From positions 434,001-498,000 of the forward strand of contig OY723281.1 in NCBI GenBank assembly GCA_963210315.1: a stretch of 64,000 nucleotides of DNA, in the 5' to 3' direction. This document shows positions 49,173 to 57,989 of the stretch, in pieces. Origin of the DNA: Rhynchopus euleeides (lineage: Eukaryota > Euglenozoa > Diplonemea > Diplonemida > Diplonemidae). The position numbers and the translations under genes are program-made. Below the pieces are notes generated by a model. It was not told the origin of the DNA, did no database searches, and was given only the letters and a program-made list of their open reading frames with translations. Each line of letters starts with the position of its first letter. The stretch's first letter is position 1.

Positions 49173-50067
49173 TGAAGACCCATCTCCCGCAGAGTTGCTC
49201 AAACGCAGAATTGAGTGACTTGTCAACAGAGCACGACACCAGGTGCTGCTCGTCCTGAGTCAGGGCGATGCCATAGACCGGGCCAGCGTGGCCATCCAGG
49301 GTGTGTGTGTGTGTGAGGGTGCTGATGTCCCACACACGGATGCTCTTGTCAGCTGACCCGCTGAAGATCCTCGTGCCCGACACAGCAATGCTGTTAACAG
49401 CATCGCTGTGACCCTCCAGCACTGTGGCGCTCGGTGTGCCCTTCAAGTCCCACACACGCACTTTGCCTGAGTAGTCTCCGGACACCAGACGTCCGCAGTG
49501 CGTCCACGCTGCAGCGCGCACGGTGGTGCTCTTGTGGTGCAGCATGCACACCTCCTCCCAAGTTGAAGTCAGCCACACGCAGACGCTGCCGTAAGAGCAC
49601 GTTGCCAACCACGTCCCACAGACTGAGAACGCTGTGCAAATAATCGTCTTGTTGCCGTGTGTTAAGTCCGCCACCACAGCAGCGGTGCTGGTGTCAAACA
49701 CAGTGATGTGTCCGGAGGTGTAACACACAGCACACAGCGTCCCACACCTCGGCAGTGTGATGTGGGTGACCTTGCCGCCATGGGTCGATGAGTAGACTGC
49801 GGGAGCCTTGACGATGGGCCAGCGTGGGACGAGCTGGACAGCACCCCCGTCCTCCAGACCCGTGTCGGCAACGCGCTGTGCATCGTCCAGCTCCTCCTCA
49901 CACCCTTCGATGTGTGCTGCGACGTTTTCAGCCTCACGGACTGGGTTGATAGAACCCGGGAACATCTCGTTGAGCGCATCCGCCTTCAGCCCGACCACGG
50001 TCCCGCCTTCCGGAACACCGACGACACAGCTGTCACCGGTCTAGCTGTGACGCACAGTCACGTCCAT
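49114..50067 (-). pseudogene. Ubiquitin-like/WD40 protein, copy 15, nonsense and internal loss
   Basis: Start at 50067 (MDVTVRHS), but codon 9, GGG in others, is TAG (near 50040-50043). A second lesion lies in blades 5-7: after DKSL the sequence jumps through SAFEQ to LCGRWVFTP, removing about 65 codons of blades 5-6 with the join still in frame. The remaining frame from 49998 is open for 294 codons. Entries: GKVTH, KSTTVR, DAVN, GPVYG; blade 2 has CSYGSVCVW (one residue short). Doubly damaged, so dead unless restarted at an internal Met. Confidence 0.9.
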
Positions 50068-50069
50068 GT

Positions 50070-50304
50070 TTGTCTTGCACACTCACGGAGGGGGGCGACT
50101 GGGAGCGGGGGGTGGCCTGACCAGGCTTGGGCAGAGGAAGTCGCACCACCAGTATGTGGTTTTGCAGGCTTGCTGGAGGGTGTGGCGGTGTGTGCGGTGT
50201 GCGATGGTGGGGATGGGAATCAAAGACAGGCTGCTTCAAAGCGGTGCCACCACTTGATAATGCAGGAGGGTTTGGGCGGGTGGCTGGGGCGGCAGCCTAT
50301 CTCA
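50070..50304. repeat. WD40 5' flank, type 3, copy 3 (first part)
   Basis: Matches 34706-34945; interrupted at 50303-50304 by the 889-bp element and continued from about 51420. Confidence 0.75.
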
Positions 50305-51193
50305 AAGGGGGGGTAGACCTAGTATTACAGTGGACCTATTATTACCGTAATAATAGGTCCACTAGTTTTGGGCTAAAATAAAATAATTTATTTATTTTTA
50401 TGGGCAAAAATCCTGAGTGTGGTGAGAGTGGGTGAAGGAGGGGGGTTGTTCGGGCGCAGTGGCAATGAGAGGGGGCGGAGGTCAGGGAGGGGGCGGGGTG
50501 GGGTGGAAGGGCACCTTGGTTTCGGCAATTTTGATTGATCGAATTCTTCCATTTCCAGCCGCTTTCACACGATCAACGCTTATTTTTCTTGCATGTTACC
50601 TTGTTGTGTCCTGGTTCGAGACAAAGAGTGCACGCCGACTCCTTGCGAGCGCGCTTCGGCGGTGCAGGCAGCAGCACAGGCGCAGTCCTTTTCCCCCTTG
50701 CCGTTGTGGGCTGTGGCACTGGCAGGGCTGGGGCAGAAACTTCCGCTGCCAGTGCTGGGGCGACTGTTGACAGTGTCCGGAGGCCGCCTCCGGCCTCCGG
50801 AGGAGCTCCTCCGGAGGCCTCCGGAGGCGATTTTTCCTCCTAAAAATGGGTTTTTGGCTGGCGGAGGCGCCTCCGGAGGAGGCCATTTTTGCTCCTCCGG
50901 AGGCCTCCGGAGGCGGAGGCGCCTCCGGAGGCCCGAGAGCCTTGCTGTTGTTGTTAGTGCTGCTAGAGGGGGTAGAGGGAATGTCAGACATTATCGTGAA
51001 GAGCCCCCCGGGTGTGACGAACCCTACGATCTGCAAGTGGTGGTACTTGATGGTTGCAGGAGGGGAAGTGTGTAATAGCACTGTAATAGCAGTGGATTAG
51101 TGCTGTAATAATACGAAAAAAATAAAAATAAAAAATAAATTATTTTCAGAAAAAATGAAATAAATTGCTGTAATAATAGGTCTACCCCCCCTT
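50305..51193. mobile_element. 889-bp TA-type TIR element
   Basis: The ends are inverted: AAGGGGGGGTAGACCTA at the left and TAGGTCTACCCCCCCTT at the right, continuing into TATTACAG. The empty paralogue (about 34940) reads CCTGTCTTAGTCTTC; here TA follows the right end (51194-51195) and CA precedes the left, consistent with a TA duplication with one change. Just inside the left end is a perfect hairpin, arms GTGGACCTATTATTA, at 50330-50362. The interior (50776-50940) has many overlapping CCTCCGGAGG palindromes. Small ORFs are not recognised. Probably non-autonomous. Confidence 0.8.
50776..50940. repeat. Cluster of CCTCCGGAGG palindromes
   Basis: The 10-bp palindrome CCTCCGGAGG or close variants occurs about eight times in 165 bp, in both spacing and nesting that allow many alternative hairpins. 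Located inside the 889-bp element. Confidence 0.8.
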
Positions 51194-51419
51194 TAGTCTT
51201 CCAGCATACTCCTATACTACCGAACATCTTCAGGGTTCGAACCCCGGACCGCTCACTGCAACGAGGTGTGCTCCACAGGGCCCCTCCACCACTCTACGAT
51301 AGGAGGCAGCAGCAGCCTTAGCAGGCGACACGTCCGGGGGTGTGGGACGGTGTGACGTGTGCACAGTGCGCGTGCGGTGTGTCTGCAGAAGAGGGGGGCT
51401 TCGTGAGGGGTGGGGAGGT

Positions 51420-51740
51420 GACGGGTCTTCACTTCTCGTCCTAGTCTCAGGGAAGGGTGAACGGACCTGCTGTTCAGCCGGGATTCGCAAACCAAAACAT
51501 GTTGCGCATTATCCAGACGCCGAAAGGTTCAATGAATCAGCCCGATGTGGGAGAAGCCAAAGGGGTTTCGAAACTAGCATTCGATGGTCAGGGCATCGGC
51601 AAGCTTTGCTCAAAGCGCTGCACCGCTACTATCCCCGCAGGGAGCAGAAGTGCTGCTGCTGGTGAAAACAGGGAAGGTTGCACAAGCCACGATCGACCAC
51701 CTCAAGCACAGGCGCGTAGCCTGCGACCGCCATACCTCGG
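51420..51740. repeat. WD40 5' flank, type 3, copy 3 (second part)
   Basis: Continues the block interrupted at 50304 (GACGGGTCTTCACTTCTCGT onward). Between 51196 and 51418 lies additional unrelated sequence, so more than one insertion struck this copy. Confidence 0.75.
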
Positions 51741-52020
51741 GCCAGCACGGAGGGGACAGCTGGTCCTACCTCGACAGGTAGGACCAGCTGACCACGGTGA
51801 AGGGGAGCAGCAGACACATGGCACTCGAAACGGGTATGTGAATGGGGGGAGGTTGCTGTGGGAACCTGCCAGCACAACTCCGGGCCAGAGACAGCGCAGA
51901 TGGGGCTTCCACGAGAGAATACCGGACGAAGCCACCAACAACGTCGCCCCACATGAACAACATGACACCACACAAGGCAGGGAAACAGGTTCTGACGCTG
52001 CATTCAGGCTACAACAAATA
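51741..52020. repeat. Block shared with 35273-35562, with hairpin
   Basis: Carries the same perfect 15-bp stem, 4-base loop hairpin at 51757-51790. It ends near the 3' end of the WD40 copy at 52074. Confidence 0.72.
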
Positions 52021-52073
52021 CCGAACACGACGGCAAACACGAAGGCAGGGAACAGGGTGACGAGACACTGCAC

Positions 52074-53240
52074 TCAGGGAGAAACAGAAGACACAGCACA
52101 CACAGAGACAGAAGTGTTGTTGTTCGTTGGTGTGAAGACCCACCTCCCGCAGAGGCTGAGTGCAACAACAAGACCCCGTGAGTCCACCTTCCCCAGACAG
52201 TCACCTGTGCTGAGGCGGTACAGTCTGGTGGTGTCAGCTGAGTGCCAGCTCCTCACTGCAACAACATCACCTGGCTGTGACACAGCAAGTGAGAAGGGCT
52301 CGACATGCAGTTGCACAGTACGCAGGCAGCTGAGGGAGGTTGTGCACCACACCTTGAGTGACTTGTCGACAGAGCACGACACCAGGTGCTGCTCGTCCTG
52401 AGTCAGGGCGATGCCCCTCACCGAACGAGAGTGGCCATCCAGGGTGTGTGTGTGTGTGAGGGTGCTGATGTCCCACACACGGATGGTCTTGTCAGCTGAC
52501 CCGCTGAAGATCCTCGTGCCCGACACAGCAATGCTGAGGACAGGCTTGTGACACTCCAGCACTGTGGCGCTCGGTGTGCCCTTCAAGTCCCACACACGCA
52601 CTTTGCCGTTGTCTGATGAGTCTCCTCTGATGAAGTCTGATGAGTCTCCGGACACCAGACGTCCGCAGTGTGTCCACACTGCACGGAACACCTTGGTGTT
52701 GTTGTGGTGCAGCATGCACACCTCCTCCCAAGTTGATGTCAGCCACATGCAGATGGTGCCGTCAGTAGAGCACGTTGCCAACCACGTCCCACAGACAGAG
52801 AACGCTGTGCAAGTAATCACCTTCTCGCCGTGTGTTAAGTCCGCCACCACAACAGCGGTGGTGGTGTCAAACACAGTGATGTGTCCGAAGCGGTAACCCA
52901 CAGCACACAGCGTCCCACACCTCGACAGTGTGATGCACTGTATCGCGCCGCCATGGGTGGATGAGTAGACTGCGGGAGCCTTGAGGTTGGGCCAGCGTGG
53001 GACGAGCTGGACAGCACCCCCGTCCTCCAGACCCGTGTCGGCAACACGCTGTGCATCGTCCAGCTCCTCCTCACACCCTTCGATGTGTGCTGCGACGTTT
53101 TCAGCCTCACGGACTGGGTTGATAGAACCCGGGAACATCTCGTTGAGCGCATCCGCCTTCAGCCCGACCACGGTCCCGCCTTCCGGAACACCGACGACAC
53201 AGCTGTCTCCGGTCCCGCTGTGACGGACAGACACTTCCAT
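52074..53240 (-). CDS. Ubiquitin-like/WD40 propeller protein, copy 16, with blade 3 insertion
   Basis: 388 residues from MEVSVRHSG (type-4 start; the open frame extends 34 codons further upstream). The longest intact core: blade 3 carries a ten-residue extension made by partial duplication of GDSSD (SGDSSDFIRGDSSDNGK). The entry to blade 4 is two residues short (ECHKPVL for EGHSKPV), so spacing is compensated only in part. Entries: GAIQC, NNTKVF, KPVL, RSVRG. Linker WPNLKAP. The first half of the extension also occurs in the copy at 53641 (GDSSDFNGK). Open throughout; the effect on the propeller is unclear. Confidence 0.82.
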   Translation of the reverse strand: MEVSVRHSGTGDSCVVGVPEGGTVVGLKADALNEMFPGSINPVREAENVAAHIEGCEEELDDAQRVADTGLEDGGAVQLVPRWPNLKAPAVYSSTHGGAIQCITLSRCGTLCAVGYRFGHITVFDTTTAVVVADLTHGEKVITCTAFSVCGTWLATCSTDGTICMWLTSTWEEVCMLHHNNTKVFRAVWTHCGRLVSGDSSDFIRGDSSDNGKVRVWDLKGTPSATVLECHKPVLSIAVSGTRIFSGSADKTIRVWDISTLTHTHTLDGHSRSVRGIALTQDEQHLVSCSVDKSLKVWCTTSLSCLRTVQLHVEPFSLAVSQPGDVVAVRSWHSADTTRLYRLSTGDCLGKVDSRGLVVALSLCGRWVFTPTNNNTSVSVCAVSSVSP

Positions 53241-53399
53241 GACTTTGGCGACCAGCTGCTCAGGTTCTCTGGAGAATGTGGGGGTGTGCAGTGTGCGGTG
53301 GTGTGGATGGGGACAAAGAGAGTGGCAAAGTGGGATCAACACGGATTGTCTGACAGAGCGAAGGGCAAGTCTCAGGTGTGCATTGCAAAGGTGGAGAGG

Positions 53400-53635
53400 G
53401 GGGCTTCGTGAGTGAGGGGAGGGGGTGTGGAGCAGTCTGCAGAGAGAGCACTGCGTCAGTCATTTGCCCTCTTCTCATCTCTGATGCAAACGCATCAGCT
53501 GCCTCCAAACAGAGCAGGGGTCAGGTCATGCCGCGTTGCGAGGCTAGAAAGGAAGAGAGTGCAGAACACAACGAATACGCAAGCAGGTGCAACACGACAC
53601 CAAACACGAAGGCAGGGAACAGGGTGACGAGACAC
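53400..53635. repeat. WD40 3' flank block, copy 7
   Basis: Same block as 3890-4110, directly 3' of the truncated copy at 53641. Confidence 0.75.
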
Positions 53636-53640
53636 TGCAC

Positions 53641-54330
53641 TCAGGGTGAAACGGAAGACACAGCACACACAGAGACTGAAGTTTTGTTCGTTGGTGTGAA
53701 GACCCACCTCCCGCAGAGGCTGAGTGCAACACCATCACCCTCTGAGTCCACCTTCCCCAGACACGTTCCTCTGCTGAGGCGGTACAGTGTGCTGCTGCCC
53801 CAGCTTATTACTGCAACAACATCACCTGGCTGTGACACAGCAAATGAGTTCGAATCGTGGTCCAGTTGCACAGTACGCAGGCAGCTGAGGGGGGTTGTGC
53901 ACCACACCTTGAGTGACTTGTCGTCAGAGCAAGACACCAGGTGCTGCTCGTCCTGAGTCAGGGCGATGTCCCTCACCCACTCAGTGTGCCCATCCAGGGT
54001 GTGTGTGTGTGTGAGGGTGCTGATGTCCCACACACGGATGGTCTTGTCAACTGACCCGCTGAAGATCCTCGTGCCCGAAACAGCAATGCTGCAAACAACA
54101 TCGCTGTGACCCTCCAGCACTGTGGCGCTCGGTGTGCCCTTCAAGTCCCACACACGCACTTTGCCGTTGAAGTCTGATGAGTCTCCGGACACCAGACGTC
54201 CGCAGTGTGTCCACACTGCACTGAACACCTTGGTGTTGTTGTGGTGTAGCATGCACACCTCCTCCCAAGTTGATGTCAGCCACACGCAGATGGTGCCGTC
54301 AGAAGAGCACGTTGCCAACCACGTCCCACA
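53641..54330 (-). pseudogene. Ubiquitin-like/WD40 protein, copy 17, 5' truncated
   Basis: Blades 2 (from CGTWLATCSSDG) to 7 are open, but homology ends at 54330, where a 494-bp repeat begins. The ubiquitin-like domain and blade 1 are missing and do not reappear on the far side. Entries: NNTKVF, DVVC, EWVRD; blade 3 SGDSSDFNGK. An ATG in the joined sequence (54348) keeps a 235-codon frame open, but it is not a natural start. This is the last member of the array in the window. Confidence 0.88.
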
Positions 54331-54824
54331 GTAGAGGAGGCATAGCAAACGGAAATCCCTAACAAACTTTTGTCTCCGAAATTATTTCGGTCAAAATCTC
54401 ACGAAAAAAACGAGAAACCAGACCCACCGCACATCGAGAATGTCATTTTTCGGTGATTTCCGGGGTCTGTGGGTCCACGTGGGCACTTGACAACCTCCCC
54501 TTCACCCCAGATGGGGTCCCAAACTGGGCACACAAGGGGTAGCTCGTCAAAATAGGAGGGTCTCCGACACACCATCACAAAAACGGGCAATGAAAGGCTT
54601 GGGAAGTTGGTTATAGGGAGGGCGCGAGTGACCGCATTGAAGCGAAGCGACACACACCTGCGAAACAGAAGAGGCGAAACGTTCTCACCCCAGTCAAAGC
54701 AAGCAGAAAGAGACTTGTGTGGAGGAAAAACGGTGCTCCACTGGGACACGCGCCCCTTGCCCCACTCGGGGGTCGGGGAGGAACGTCTGTCGCGTGGGGT
54801 ACAATGAAGCCACTCGACACCAGT
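54331..54824 (+). repeat. 494-bp repeat, copy 1
   Basis: Nearly identical to 60204-60697. It starts with GTAGAGGAGGCATAG, the last codons and stop of the coiled-coil ORF at 59655-60218, and then a noncoding tail. GTAGAGGAGG occurs again at 54827-54836, giving a 10-bp direct repeat around this copy. It looks like the 3' part of an element joined to the WD40 gene. Confidence 0.85.
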
Positions 54825-54836
54825 CTGTAGAGGAGG

Positions 54837-55581
54837 GACCGTTCAGCAAAATTGGGAGGCATCAAAAAGCAACAAAAAATACTTGGAGACAATGGAGGAT
54901 CCTTGAAATCGGTAGTGGACAGTAGCCAGTGAGGTCAATGGAATCTCCAGAAAAAAATAATCTGCCCAAACCAAGGTAGTGCCAGCCAAAATTTTTCGAA
55001 AAAATGAAGAACCCCCCGAGTGCTGGAGGGGGCCGTTTGCGCCACCCATGGGGATGGACCATGAACTTTCCGACTAGTGTCCACAGCTACCGGTAGACCC
55101 GGAGCCCCCCAGCCGCCGGAGTTGTCCCTTGCGGTGTAACTGTTCTGTGTGAGCTGCCGTCTTGCTGAGCCTACGAGGGTGGTCTGAATTCCATTCGCTG
55201 TGCACCCAAAGGACTATCTACGAGGCAGGCATACGGCACAGGGGGGGTCTGGGGGGCGGAGCCCCCCAGCCGCCGGAGGCCACGGTAGCGAACATCTGGC
55301 TCTGAGCGGGGACAATATCCGGGTTTTGGCTGGAAAACCCCAGGTTTGGGCTGAAAAAAACAGGAAGAAGGGGGTGGTTCCAGAGGACCCATCCTCATCC
55401 CCCACTGGAAAAATAATCCAGGTAGTGCCGGCAGGTCGTGCCGGCACTACCTTCCCATTTTTTCGAAATTAATTCAGCCCAAACCATGCACTACCTGTTT
55501 GGGCAGGCCTGACTACACTGGGTGGCCCCTAGCTGGGAGCACGCATTTGGACCCAAAAAATAATGTCGAGCGGTCCCTGTG
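54837..55581. other. Spacer with GC-hairpin repeat
   Basis: No gene seen. It contains a GGAGCCCCCCAGCCGCCGG unit at 55246-55295, a partial one at 55098, and the TTTTGGCTGG-type repeat at 55322-55360, similar to 36.6-36.95 kb. Confidence 0.55.
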
Positions 55582-56206
55582 CAATGTGACAATGGCGACT
55601 GTCGCTCAGCGATTCAGCGACTGTCGCTTTTGGCCCAGCGATCGTCGCCAGAGCGTTTCTGGACCGAAATTTCGGATTTCATTTCCGGAAAATTTCCGGA
55701 TCGTGGTGGGGTCACTTTGCTCTGGGAGATGAGTTTTTGGCCATTCAAATTTTTTGACATTTCCCTCCCGTTGTCTGTGGACCACCCAAAAATGAAATCG
55801 AAAACCGGAAAAAATGAAAAATCCGAAAAAATATTTTCTCGAAAAAAGTGGGTTCGTGGGTTTCGTTGTTTCCAACAACCCCGAAAAAAAAATTTGAAAA
55901 AATTTTCTGAGTGCACGGTGGACTCCAGCGGCCCTAGCGGGAGTCTGGGAGCGGGAGTCTGAGCGGGTGTCAAAGACTCCCGCTAGGGGGAGTCTGACTC
56001 CCCCTAGCGGGAGTCTTTTCACCTATTTTCATCCATTTTTCCCATGATATAGTTACAGTCTACTGGCGTGGGGGGTAAAATCATGGTGGAAGAGGGATGG
56101 GGAGGGGCTTGTTTTGCTTCTGTCAGTTTCCCCGGACTCTGGACTACCTACCTATCCTCCTGGTAGCGGCTGCACCTGCGGAGGTGAGCGGTTAGAATTT
56201 GAGGTG

Positions 56207-57343
56207 TCAAAGTGCGGCCATCGCCTGTCGTAGTTGTGTTACACCTTGGGCAAGACAAGCCATCCTGCAGGCCTCATCTTCTTCGTCAGAACTGTCATCC
56301 CCCTCCTGCTGTGCGCGTTGGTCAAGCGTGCTCAAAGTCGCCTCGGATGACACGAATGGTGTGAAAGTCGCCCCCAGCGGGATTGGCATTTTGCACAAGC
56401 AGAGCGATAATTTGCGGTGTCCTTCGGGGAACCGGGACAGGAAGTAGGGCGCGCTGATGGGTTCAACGAAGTCCTGTGTGTTGCAGTGCACAAACCCCTT
56501 CTGCAGCTGTGTCAACTGTGTGCAAAGAACATACACAGCCAATCTATGAGCGTGTCGGGTGTGCAGACACGGACACAGGATGACTTCTCTATACCCGAGG
56601 ATCCCGTCCTGCGACAGGTGCGCAACCTTCCAAGGCATGCCCGATGCGCGCCGCTTCTCTTCTGCCATCGCAAGATCTCTCTCGTAAGTTGCGGAGCTGG
56701 CGATTGTAACGGCATCTTTCTTGCGATGTCCGTTCTCTGCTTCTTCAAATTCGTCGTTGTTCTGCAGAGGCACTGCATCTTCTGGAGCCCACCAATGATG
56801 GAGACTGTGTACGTAGGCATTGCGCGTTGATCCCTTTTCGGCATGCTCCATCAACCAGTGAAATATATGCCCTGAGATCCGAGCACGCAAGAAGGGAATC
56901 CGGGCTGACTCATCCTTGCATCCCCAGAAGTGCCAGGGGATGTCTGCATACCGGAAATGCATGAGGTCTGCAAGGGAGACAAAGAGGTAGCGGAACAAGC
57001 CCTTGTAGGTGTGTCCTGTGACAGGCAAGCACGACCTTCCGGAACTGAGCACCTGTCCCATTCTGCGACACATTCAGTGCAAGGTTTGTACAGGTCTTGT
57101 CGAATATTTTTTTGTTGTCTCATCCAGTACCCTGATCAGCCGCATGGCGAGCCCCTTGCAGTCATGGAGTGCTGGGGTGACGTAGCGGGCATTGGGAAGC
57201 ACACCTGCCAAGAGGGAGGGGTAGCCAGCCTCTTTCATCTCAGAGAGAGTCAGGTGCGGGTATCGATGCACCTGTTGATACCAGTGTTCTTCTGGGATGT
57301 CGCACAGTGAGCATCGGTGCCCTCGCCCCCCGCATCGCCTCAT
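56207..57343 (-). CDS. Candidate transposon protein with one in-frame TGA
   Basis: Two adjoining ORFs in the same frame, 57343-57074 (89 codons) and 57073-56207 (288 codons), separated only by a TGA (TTG CAC TGA ATG). Together they span about 379 codons. The first begins MRRCGGRGHRCSLC, a possible zinc site, and has LPNARYVTPALHDCKGL. The second has many aromatic and His residues (DIPWHFWGC, YVHSLHHWW, PCLHTRHAHR) and ends in an acidic DDSSDEEDEACR segment. I recognise no family. As the largest frame within the TIRs it is the transposase candidate. TGA ends the WD40 genes, so here it is probably a nonsense mutation. Confidence 0.5.
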
Positions 57344-57357
57344 TGTTGCCCACTGCT

Positions 57358-57461
57358 GATCTATACTCCCGCTAGCGGGAGTTGGACTCCCCCTAGTTGA
57401 GACTCCCGAAAAGGGTTAAACCCGGTAGTGGTACCCTACCCCCGCTGGAGTCCACCGTGCA
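57358..57461. repeat. Internal copy of the subterminal TIR region
   Basis: Matches 58157-58240 in the same orientation (CTAGCGGGAGTTGGACTCCC). Its last 20 bp are exactly inverted relative to 55912-55931 (TGCACGGTGGACTCCAGCGG). This delimits a possible inner unit, 55912-57461, containing only the candidate transposon protein. Confidence 0.75.
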
Positions 57462-57608
57462 AGGCCGGATCAGCCCACGGGTGGGTTTGAGGAAGAAATC
57501 TGGGGGGGCAAATTTTGCTGCGACTTCCGGTTTCACCCGGCCGAACTCCAGCATCTATCCAGACCCACGGTGCCAAGCCGTTCGCCCGTGTCGCGATCAT
57601 TCGCGGCT

Positions 57609-57989
57609 TCAGGCTGCCCCCGACGACACGTTTGTATCCTGCACCTTGCCATACTTCGCCTCCACCTTGTATATGACGGAGAGCGCCCTCCTTCCGCATC
57701 GTTGCGACTTCCCTGACAGCGAACTTATCCATGTCAGGGAAGACATGGCGATGATTGCGTTGGCCACCTGGGTGCTGTGCTTGTGGAGCTCCTTGCTCAA
57801 CACCGTTGCTAGGAGCCTTCTAATGGATCCCAGTGTCAGCACACTGCCCCCTTTTTTAACAGGGAAGGCCGTGCAAAAATCATGCACAATGTTCGTCGCC
57901 TCCGCAGCCTCGGGACTCTCTGCGCTCTTCTTCTTCTTAATCGACTTTGCCGCCGGCTTCGCTGCCGGCTTCGTTGTCGTCTTCCCCAT
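57609..57989 (-). CDS. Histone H2B-like ORF inside a transposon
   Basis: 126 codons. The N-terminus MGKTTTKPAAKPAAKSIKKK resembles a histone tail. NIVHDFCTAF followed by SVLTLGSIRRLLATVL and SKELHKHSTQVANAI matches the order of H2B helix 2, loop 2 and the C-terminal helix (FVNDIF, STITSREIQTAVRLLL, PGELAKHAVSEGTKAV), with a deletion of about 12 residues between the first two. After residue 85 the frame becomes random-looking. In an overlapping frame (57732-57436) KFAVREVATMRKEGALRHI followed by GGGEVWQGAG faintly recalls the H2A C-terminus. Whether this is cargo, a host gene fragment or chance cannot be settled by eye. Confidence 0.35.
   Translation of the reverse strand: MGKTTTKPAAKPAAKSIKKKKSAESPEAAEATNIVHDFCTAFPVKKGGSVLTLGSIRRLLATVLSKELHKHSTQVANAIIAMSSLTWISSLSGKSQRCGRRALSVIYKVEAKYGKVQDTNVSSGAA

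Noticed and set aside
51225-51260. tRNA-like T-arm (GGGTTCGAACCCCGG), also near 4750 and 22785
   Set aside because: Stems do not pair as a T-arm on either strand, and no acceptor or anticodon arm lies at the right distance.
9120-54330. A diversity-generating retroelement driving WD40 variation
   Set aside because: Reverse transcriptase copies lie near hypervariable genes, but they are DIRS-like with RNase H, all frameshifted, and no template/variable repeat pair or adenine-biased change was seen.
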